This document shows positions 56,518 to 64,000 of a stretch of DNA of 64,000 nucleotides, one piece after another (the stretch's first letter is position 1; the number at the start of each line of letters is the position of its first letter). The position numbers and the translations under genes were made by a program. The stretch is taken from positions 186,001-250,000 of the forward strand of contig NAJO01000045.1 in the NCBI GenBank assembly GCA_002077065.1, in the 5' to 3' direction. The notes below the pieces were generated by a model. The model worked only from the letters and a program-made list of their open reading frames with translations. It did no database searches and had not been told where the DNA came from. This stretch comes from Cryoendolithus antarcticus (Eukaryota > Ascomycota > Dothideomycetes > Cladosporiales > Cladosporiaceae).

Positions 56518-57387
56518 TCATCCCCCTGCCCGCCTCCTCTGCCCTTCTGGATCAAACCTATCCACATTCCCTCCATTGAGAAATATATGCTTCTCCCACC
56601 GCGCCCACCAGCTTGCAGCCCTCACCTCCACCATAGCCCACTTCATACCTTCCCCACGGCTCCAGTGACCCATCATGATGGCGCGGCGGAGACGGGCGCC
56701 CTCGGGACTAACGTTCTCCACTTCCGTGAGGATGTGGAAGATCATTTCTTGGGCTAAGTGACTGGGCGTGAACGGAAGCCCGCGGATGAAGGAGCCTGGG
56801 CCGCTGTTGACGACCGTTAGGATGGTCTGGATGTTGGCTGTTGCTGAGGTGCTGGTACGTGGAGTAGCGAGAGGAGCAGTTGCTCTAGTGAGGCTTGGAA
56901 GGGGGGTGTCGACGGTTGTGTTACTACTGGCCTGCTCGGTGGTCGGTGGATTGACAGGCGGAGCAGTGATCGTCACTGAAGCACGGGCATTTGCGAGGCG
57001 AAGCAGATCGACTGCTGCTGCGTTGACTGTAGCAGTGGAGATGTTAATGGCTGCATTGCCACTGGCCTGCTCCACGTTTCTTGAGTAGTAGGGTGGAGCA
57101 GCGCTCGTGGCCGGAGCAGCGCTAGCTCGAAGACGAGGCAGGTTAGCTGCTGTCGTTGCGGTAGCAGCAGGGACGCTGGGAATAACGCTGTCGTCGGCGC
57201 GGAGCAGTAAGTGTATGGCGTCTGTAGCCGCGTTGCGTCGGGCGGTACGCTCAATCTCCATAGAGTCCCTCAAGGCGCGCAAGTCGGCATCGCTGTATCT
57301 CCCAAGTGCGCCGGGTATGCGATTCGAAGAGCTGCTGCTTGATGCTGGTATCACCTCGTCGGGGTCCATCCACATTGGTATGCCCAT
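56518..57387 (-). CDS. unknown Ala/Thr-rich protein
   Basis: Open frame of 289 residues from the first ATG (MGIPMWMDPDEVIP) at 57387; the frame stays open to 57423 without an earlier ATG, so a short upstream exon is possible (an ATG at 57441 in another frame encodes MSLFSSSPFG). The N-terminal 80 residues contain RYSDADLRALRDSMEIERTARRNAATDAIHLLL, likely helical. The middle is a low-complexity Ala/Thr/Ser/Pro region. The last 80 residues (TPSHLAQEMIFHILTEVENVSPEGARLRRAIMMGHWSRGEGMKWAMVEVRAASWWARWEK-like) look globular with several Trp. No family recognised. Confidence is moderate because no splice or homology evidence supports it. Confidence 0.45.
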   Translation of the reverse strand: MGIPMWMDPDEVIPASSSSSSNRIPGALGRYSDADLRALRDSMEIERTARRNAATDAIHLLLRADDSVIPSVPAATATTAANLPRLRASAAPATSAAPPYYSRNVEQASGNAAINISTATVNAAAVDLLRLANARASVTITAPPVNPPTTEQASSNTTVDTPLPSLTRATAPLATPRTSTSATANIQTILTVVNSGPGSFIRGLPFTPSHLAQEMIFHILTEVENVSPEGARLRRAIMMGHWSRGEGMKWAMVEVRAASWWARWEKHIFLNGGNVDRFDPEGQRRRAGG

Positions 57388-60124
57388 CTTTGCGGTGGAC
57401 GACTTTGCGTTGCGACCTCCCAAATGGAGATGACGAAAAGAGCGACATCTTTATCAAGGTCGTTGCACACAACTGTGCAAAGTGTATTGCAGGTTTCGAG
57501 GACGGCAAAGTGGTGTAGAGAGGCTGCGAAGTTGAGGACAGGACGGGCTACCCAGCCCCGCCATCCGTAAAGAACAGCATCTGATCTTGGTTGATGGTGA
57601 TCCGGTTGTACGGTATTACTGTTAGTATTGCCATCATACGCTTATCAAGGTCCCGGTGTGTCGGGCAAGGCCAACTCTGGCCAGTGTAATGATGCTTGAT
57701 GCAGAAGAAGGCCATCGTTTGCGGCAACTCCCCACTGCGACTGTGCCGCATTATTCTCACTGGTCATCCTCTATCAAGGAGATACAGCATCTACGAGCGA
57801 GGTGGGCGCACTTGCTATTCCGGAGTCGATCCACATGACCATGGGTTCTTCGTCCAGATTGGCGATACTGGTTGACGTCCTAGCCCGGGTGACTTCGCTG
57901 GGTGCTCCTGGCATAGTACCCGTGGCTGGCTGATCGCTAGCCAATCTCTGCTCGATCAAGGATGGACTTTGATCTTGAGGTGTAGACATGCTCGCGCGGT
58001 ATGGACATGAAGACAAGAGCTAAGCGGTAAAGTGGATGAGAGGGAATAGTACTTATCGCAGCCATTGCATCAAGCAGTATTTGACTTCGGGACAGAGGTC
58101 GTACTCGACGACCGAAAGACCCGTAGCTTGCGGACATCAGACGGCGGCCAATCCCATCGCTTGCACTGATGCGTCCCAGGAGTAGATGATGCAACATGTC
58201 AAACATTACACTTCTGGCCAAAGTAGTTGCAGGACGAGGATCTTCAGGGAGGGAAATATGGTTCCGTCTGGCTCTGCAGACTTGACGAGCATTGACGTTG
58301 GCATGAACCTGAACTTGGATGTGCGAGCTGGCTCAAGGTCTCGCATAACGTAGCCAGCGATTAATTGCGTTAATGGCTCTTGGGTCCTGAGTAGGCGACG
58401 TCAACGTCCGGTCCACCGCTTCTCGCAACTGCAAAACATCGATCCACGACTTGGCGTGCTGTACTGTAGCCTCAATGCATTCCGGTACGCATCTTCTCGT
58501 TCACAGCGTCTCGCTCCTAGTATTCTGAAGTGCCGTTCGCGACCATCATCCATGCAACGCGTGCGCCTCTCCGCCTACTCAGCCGGGAAGTGTTGCTAAG
58601 AAAATGGGCATTGCGCCTCCGTCTAAGGTTTTCGGAAGTACCTCATCAAAATGTTGCAGATATGCAGTACGATATATGTTCTAGCTTCAACGTCCAGCGA
58701 TGGAGCGTTCCTTCAAACTCGCGGAAGATTGTAGCGAGCAGTTGTGGACTTACGTGGGCGAATGACGAGCCGACGCTGGAATCCACTCCGGCTTGTGAAC
58801 GACGGTATTGTCGCACGCATTCTCTCTGCCTGTAGTAATCTGACTTGGGAGAAAGACTCGTTGTCTGCATTGTCTGACGCTCTATAGGCTCGCGAGAAGG
58901 CCAGTCATCTCGACGTTGGCAAGGAACGGTTTCCAGTGTGAGAGCCGCAATACCAGGTTCGAGATCTCTCGGAATATAGCAGTGCCAGATGCCTCCGCTC
59001 GCCGAACATGGTCAACCTGCTCGCGTGCTAAAGACTGAAAGATCTGCCATGTATTGCGAACTAGCGCACCTGTTGACGACATCCCCTCGTAAGGCCCGCC
59101 AAGGCATATTCATCGTCGGCCAGCATGCCGATCATGCAGCTTCTATCTTGTCGGCGCCAGTTCCGCAATGCCCACGGATAACTGTGGTCTTCTTGTCCAC
59201 ACATACTAATGCCGCAAGACAAAGAACGTCACATTTGTGGTCCCGATGGCACATCTTTGCGTTTGCAAGCAAGGCGGTCGACAACGTCCTGGAGGATCGA
59301 CAGACCCAGCCCAGTCGGGACATCGCTATGGCGTATTAGACTTCGCACTAGACGCGCCGGACTCTAGCAAGCTCCAATAGCGTCCCTTATCAAACCTCCG
59401 AGTTGTGGGGGATGTGCGATCTGGATCGATGGCGTCGAGGAAGACCAGGATGTGGCTCTCTACAAGCATCAGATCCTTGACTTCATGCATGGTCGTGGGT
59501 GAACATGAGGTTCAGCCCTACAGCGACATTGGTATTGAATCTATGATATGTTGTCAACACCAAGAGTACGGCGCAGAACTCCGTTATGGAGCCAAATGAG
59601 CTTCACCGGCTTTGCCAACGGGCTTCGAAACTCAATTCCACGAGATGACCGCGTGACGTTTGAGTTAACACAAGAGATCCGCCGCAATAGAGCTCCGAGA
59701 GAGCCGTTCTAGATCTGCCTTTCAACGCACAGTTCCGTCACAAACAGGCTTGAGCTCTGGACAAGCGCAAGAAATGCGCGAAGTGATTGGGCGCAAGACA
59801 TCCGGTACACGTGGGATGCCTTTGAGTTATCGTGTCTGCGAGGAGACGACTCCATGATGATTGTGGCGGGCGCCAGTGACGGCGGTCAACGGTCTAGCGG
59901 CCGCGTCTGGTGGGAGTAGGATGTGTGTAGATAACAAAGGCGCACCTTCCACGCATTGATGTAGGTGAAGCTGGTAGATCGTTCCTTCTCCCTCTTTTCC
60001 AACATCACTTCAGCACCCGGCAGGAGCGTGAATTCGTGATCTCACGAGTTCTGGTGTTGCGCTGACACCATGAATATCAACGTTAGTCATTCCTGGATTC
60101 ACCACATACCTGTGGCCTACCATC
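57388..60124. other. 2.7-kb divergent intergenic
   Basis: No gene is firmly supported. The best candidate is a minus-strand frame ending at 57774, open from ATG 57986 (MSTPQDQSPS, about 70 codons), with acidic/hydrophobic alternation but no motif. Other frames (58530-58835, 58989-59339 plus) show nothing. The right-hand end is the aquaporin promoter. Confidence 0.35.
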
Positions 60125-61744
60125 ATGTCGCTTCTGGCAGGCGACCTCATCACTAACCGTCGCCAGGAACCACTACCAGGCCGCGGCCTCGCGCTTCCCT
60201 TCACCAAAGCCAGCAAGACCGATGCCGTTCTCAACGATGAAGACATTCGTCTCCCGTTCCTTAGCAAAGTCCCAGACTCAGTCCGCAACCACTTCGTCGC
60301 GATGACCGGCGAATTCGTCGGCACGGTCCTGTTCCTCTGGTTCGCTCTATCGGGTGCCCAGGTCGCCAACAGCATCCCGTCGTCTGCCGGTCTTACGGTC
60401 GCGCAGACTGGTAGTAATCCGCAACAACTGCAATACATCGCGCTATGCTTCGGCTTCTCACTGGCTGTCAATGCTTGGGTGTTCTTCCGCATCTCCGGGG
60501 GACTGTTCAATCCGGCCGTCACCTTCGGGATGTGTCTTATAGGCGCCCTGCCTTGGGTGCGCGGCGGCCTCCTGTTCATCTCACAGATGCTGGGAGGGCT
60601 TGTGGCTGCTGCCCTAGTTGCCTGCATGTTTCCAGGAGAGTTGAACGTCCGCACGTCTCTGGGTGGAGGCACAACGGTCGCGCAAGGGCTCTTCATCGAG
60701 ATGTTCCTGACTGCGCAACTGGTCTTTACGATCTTCATGTTAGGTAAGTGATCACCGGACAGTAGAGCAACACATTGACTCCACACTGACGTTCGTCTCT
60801 TCTACTTTAGCTGCTGAGAAGCACAAGGGAACATTCATCGCGCCTGTCGGGTACGATCGAAACAGAGTAGTACCATTGAGCGTTATCACTGACGTATATA
60901 TTGCAGGATTGGCCTTGCGCTGTTTGTGGCCGAGCTCACAGGCGTCTACTTCACTGGCGGAAGCCTCAATCCGGCGCGTAGCTTTGGTCCAGCAGCTGTA
61001 GATCGCACTTTCAACAGCTATCACTGGGTGAGTCGGGCGGCCTGTGGCATTGGTTGGGCTTCGTGCAAGTCCAAGACTGACATCATCTGAAGATATACTG
61101 GCTTGGTCCAATTCTCGGATCCATTCTCGCGTCTGGCTTCTACAAGTTCATGTAAGCCAGATATGGATCGCATACGTGCACGGAGCAGACGCTGACACCC
61201 GTGCAGTAAGATCCTGGAGTACGAGACTGCCAACCCAGATCAGGACACAGACCATGCGACCAAGGTAGCTCGTAGGAAGAAGCTGCTCATGGCTGCTGGT
61301 ATCAACGAGGCAGACGCTAGCCATGTTGCGAACGAATTGACCATAGCAAACAACGTTGACGGGGCCAACGAGAAGAGAAGCAGCACCAACGGCGGTCCGG
61401 ACGGTACCATGATGGCCCAAGGCCAAGGCCGGAGAAGCGAGGAGCTCAAGGGCGAAGGCATGTACGGCACCGGGTACCGCGCGGAGACTGCGAACGAGAC
61501 CACTGCCACTCAGCGTCCTAGTGCTGTGACTACCACATCAGGACGATACAGCTACCTTGCCCGTGCGGGTGACAGTCGCAAGCAATCGGACGCTGTTCCT
61601 GACGTTGGCAGAGTGGATAGCCCAGGCATCGCGCCAGCGGACGACATGTATGCTCCACTTGCTGAGCCGGGCCAGGCAATGGGCCACATGGTAGCAGACG
61701 AGCCCAGAAGCCGGTTCGCAAGGACTGCGAGCAGTGGTGTCTGA
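60125..61744 (+). CDS. aquaporin (MIP family water channel)
   Basis: Membrane channel of 458 residues from exons 60125-60743, 60811-60850, 60907-61027, 61093-61151 and 61207-61744. Six membrane spans are readable, with both NPA boxes: FNPAVTF (NPA 129-131) and LNPARSF (NPA 241-243). The Arg after the second NPA is the selectivity-filter Arg. The second box lacks the Asp of aquaglyceroporins (NPARD) and loop E is short, so a classical water-type aquaporin is more likely than a glycerol facilitator. The cytosolic N-terminus is about 60 residues. The C-terminal tail of about 170 residues is hydrophilic, rich in Gly, Ser, Thr and Glu, much longer than in yeast Aqy1, and probably regulatory. Intron 4 uses a TGAAG acceptor without a pyrimidine tract but restores frame and family sequence. 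Confidence 0.93.
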
Positions 61745-62637
61745 GTCGCGGAACTGTGGAGTGTATGGGGCTAGATGGCGGAGGTCCTCGTGAGTGCCGT
61801 AATTAGTCATGATTCATGGGCATCGTTCTTACGGTAGAAATGAAGAGTAGCTCCCTGATGGAGAATATCCTGTGCGAACGTGCCCGAATTGGGTACCTGC
61901 CAGCCGGAGTGCGCTGCTTCCAGACTTGTTCGCCACTTCAACTCCACCTTGCTGCATGTCACAACGCACATCAATATAGGCATGAACATGTGGCGATGCG
62001 ACGCGATGCCATCGACATGATCTGCGGTAAGCGCTGTCAGGCTCCCACATGGAGATTGCGAGCATTGCAGGCATCATACCTGCAAGAAGGAGATCATTCA
62101 GTCATCGTCATCTCGTCAAGATGTCTGCAATGATCTGCTAACGACGCCCATGCCTGGTCCTCCAAATGAGATGACATTTACCCGACGACTGCGACAGTCC
62201 TTCAGTACTTCAAGAGCCGAGATCACGCCGTAGAGAGTCATTGCCGTGCAGAAATGCAGGCACACACACCATGGCGCAGATCTGCTGATGCGAACACAAT
62301 AGCAGCCGCAGGAACCAACCGCAAAAAGTCGCGCACCACCCCATCAGAGCGGCGACGAAGTATTCTCCCGGTCAACGGCCTGTCACTCTGTCGCTCTTCT
62401 CCATGGGGCACCCTTCAGCAGCCGTAGCGAAGACCCGCTATATTGCAATACCAAGCCGGCTGAAACGATTTGGCTTCGCTTCTCCGCGATCTCGCAGGCT
62501 TGGCTTTACAATGTGGCGTAAACTACACCACATCGAGCCCTGGCCTCGCCTTGGCCATGCGGTGCGGACATGGGGCATAGATGGAGCGGACCATGACCTT
62601 GGCAGGTACGACCACATGGCAGCCGAGTCGACTTCGC

Positions 62638-62644
62638 GGCTAAA
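62638..62644 (+). promoter_or_regulatory. XlnR/Xyr1-type site GGCTAAA
   Basis: GGCTAAA matches the classical binding site of the xylanase regulator XlnR (GGCTAA core). It lies 131 bp upstream of the GH10 start codon. A weaker GGCTGA occurs near 62458. Binding is inferred. Confidence 0.5.
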
Positions 62645-62704
62645 GAATCCTGTAGCCCGGTACAATGGAGGCAGGCGTGCCAGGGCATAGCCGACCTGGG
62701 AGCA

Positions 62705-62712
62705 ATATAAGG
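62705..62712 (+). promoter_or_regulatory. TATA box of the xylanase gene
   Basis: ATATAAGG lies 63 bp upstream of the start codon, followed by a CT-rich leader that runs to a CAAG before the ATG. Spacing suits an inducible gene with a short leader. Confidence 0.55.
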
Positions 62713-62774
62713 AGTCTCGCCACGCGCAATGTACGCATTCCTCTTTCCACCATCTCCATACTCGACAAGTCAAG

Positions 62775-63954
62775 ATGCAGCTCTCTCAGATCGCCGCAAT
62801 CCTCGCCTTCACTGCTTCGGCAGTCGCGCAGAATGCGCAAATCGCCAAACGCGATCCCCCCAGAAATGGCGGTGATTGCAACAAGGCCGGATGGAATGGT
62901 TGCTACAACCCCGTCGGCCTTGCTGATGCCATGATGCAGCGTGGCCGCGAGTTCGTCGGTTTCGCTTTGACTATCCGCAACGATAGCGCAGAGCTCTCCG
63001 TCCAGAGCAACACCTACGAGGAGGACTTCAACTCGTGAGTTCACCTTGTCAGATTCCCGCAATTGCACAGATACTAACGATGCTTGCAGTGTCACTCCCG
63101 AGAACGACATGAAGTGGGAGGTCACCGAGCCCCAGCGCAACGTCTTCAACTTCAACGGCTCCGACAAGATCGTGCAGTTCGCCACCTCGCGCGGCTACGA
63201 GATCCACTGCCACAACCTCGTCTGGCACTCCCAGCTGCCGCCTTGGATCGCCGCCGGCAACTTCTCCAACGCTACCTTGATCTCCATCATGGAGAACCAC
63301 ATCAAGAACCTCGCCGGCCGCTACGCCGATGTCTGCACTCGCTGGGACGTCGTCAATGAGGCCCTGAACGAGGACGGTACCTACCGCTCCAGCCCGTGGT
63401 TCAACACTATCGGAGAGGCTTTCCTCCCGATCGCCTTCAAGTTCGCTGCCCAGTACTCGCCCAAGTCCAAGCTCTACTACAACGACTACAACCTCGAGTA
63501 CAACGGCAACAAGACCGTCGGTGCCAAGCGCATTGTCGACCTCATCAAGTCCTACGGCGTCCGCATCGACGGTGTTGGTCTCCAGGCCCATCTTACCACC
63601 GAGCCCACGCCATCATCCGGTGGTGGTGTTACCCCGTCGCAGGATACCCTCGAGACTGTACTCAAGGGCTTCACCAAGAAGGGCGTCTCTGTCGTCTACA
63701 CCGAGCTTGACGAGCGCCTTGTCGTTCCCGCCACCAAGGCCAAGCTCGAGATCCAGAAGCAGACCTTCAAGACTGTTGCCGCATCTTGCTTGGCTGTCAA
63801 GGGCTGTGTCGGTATCACCCTTTGGGGTGTGTCGGACAAGTACTCTTGGATCCCGGGAGTCTTTGCTGGTGAGGGTGCCGCGCTTGTCTGGGACGAGAAC
63901 TTCCAGAAGAAGCCTGCGTACTACGGTATGCTCGAGGGTATCCAGAAGGGTTAG
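62775..63954 (+). CDS. secreted GH10 endo-beta-1,4-xylanase
   Basis: Glycoside hydrolase family 10 enzyme that cleaves the beta-1,4-xylan backbone of plant cell walls. Exons 62775-63034 and 63090-63954 give 374 residues; the intron has a GTGAGT donor and an ACTAAC branch. Residues 1-18 are a signal peptide (MQLSQIAAILAFTASAVA), followed by a probable KR propeptide site at 25-26. The GH10 barrel carries VTPENDMKWE, HCHNLVWHSQLPPW, acid/base Glu177 in WDVVNEALNEDG, YYNDYNLE, and nucleophile Glu292 in VYTELDER. The late GITLWGVSDKYSWIPG motif is also intact. There is no carbohydrate-binding module or linker. A Cys pair before the barrel (C35, C43) sits in an unusual N-terminal extension. The region where most GH10 enzymes have Y-F-G-x-A reads EFVGFALTIRND. 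Confidence 0.95.
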
Positions 63955-64000
63955 AGGAGTCATCAGTACTCTACCTTTGCTGTCCTATCATATGAGAGTT

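Larger units (their letters stand above)
61745..62774. other. upstream region of the xylanase gene
   Basis: About 1 kb between aquaporin stop and xylanase start. No supported open frame. Promoter elements near the right end are listed separately. Confidence 0.4.

Noticed and set aside
57774..57986. 70-codon minus-strand frame (MSTPQDQSPS...)
   Set aside because: Reads plausibly but is too short and has no motif, splice or context support to call.
63049..63591. 180-codon minus-strand frame opposite the xylanase
   Set aside because: Antisense to the conserved GH10 catalytic core; a known effect of GC-rich third positions.

Overview
The window is nuclear DNA of a filamentous ascomycete. Genes carry one to seven short spliceosomal introns with GTANGT/GTGAGT donors, CTNAC-type branch points and CAG/TAG acceptors. 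The gene set (AtfA-type bZIP, Cti6, Spt8 of SAGA, a velvet-like protein, an Mgr3-like TPR protein, a GH10 xylanase) is that of Pezizomycotina. Protein style and gene content suggest a Dothideomycete, perhaps Capnodiales/Mycosphaerellales; that placement is inference. I saw no tRNA, rRNA, CRISPR array or intact transposon.

Layout, left to right. 0-9.4 kb: ISWI remodelling ATPase (-), an eight-exon protein with eleven CCHC zinc knuckles (-), a small unknown gene (+) and the PHD-finger gene cti6 (-). 9.4-12.5 kb: long divergent intergenic region. 12.5-18.5 kb: an AtfA/ATF-CREB bZIP gene (+) and a one-exon fusion of an isochorismatase-like domain with an AlkB-type dioxygenase (+). 19.7-28.2 kb: a WKF-domain nucleolar-type protein (-) divergent from proteasome subunit alpha-1 (+), an unknown four-exon gene (+), a mitochondrial Mgr3-like protein (-) divergent from an HMCES/SRAP DNA-protein crosslink gene (+). 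28.8-40.4 kb: a secreted protein (-), Doa1/PLAA (-), a BTB protein (+), a PAT-like GNAT (-) and a divergent velvet-like protein (-). 40.4-43.9 kb: the longest stretch without a convincing gene. 43.9-57.4 kb: SPT8 (-) divergent from a ZNFX1-type helicase (+), a conserved His-rich/CxxC protein (-) and two unrecognised genes (-). 60.1-64 kb: an aquaporin (+) and a secreted GH10 xylanase (+) with a TATA box and an XlnR-type site upstream.

The genes look like an ordinary housekeeping/regulatory neighbourhood, not a biosynthetic cluster. Chromatin and transcription functions (ISWI, Cti6, Spt8, AtfA, velvet-like, ZNFX1) are frequent, but nothing shows they are co-regulated. Exon structures were worked out by hand from splice signals, reading frame and remembered family conservation. 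Every multi-exon model given sums to a whole number of codons. The most notable observations are the isochorismatase-AlkB fusion lacking the catalytic aspartate, the zinc-knuckle gene whose introns sit at matching positions inside the knuckles, a hydrophobic in-frame extension behind the stop of the His-rich protein, and several stop-free introns whose length is a multiple of three.
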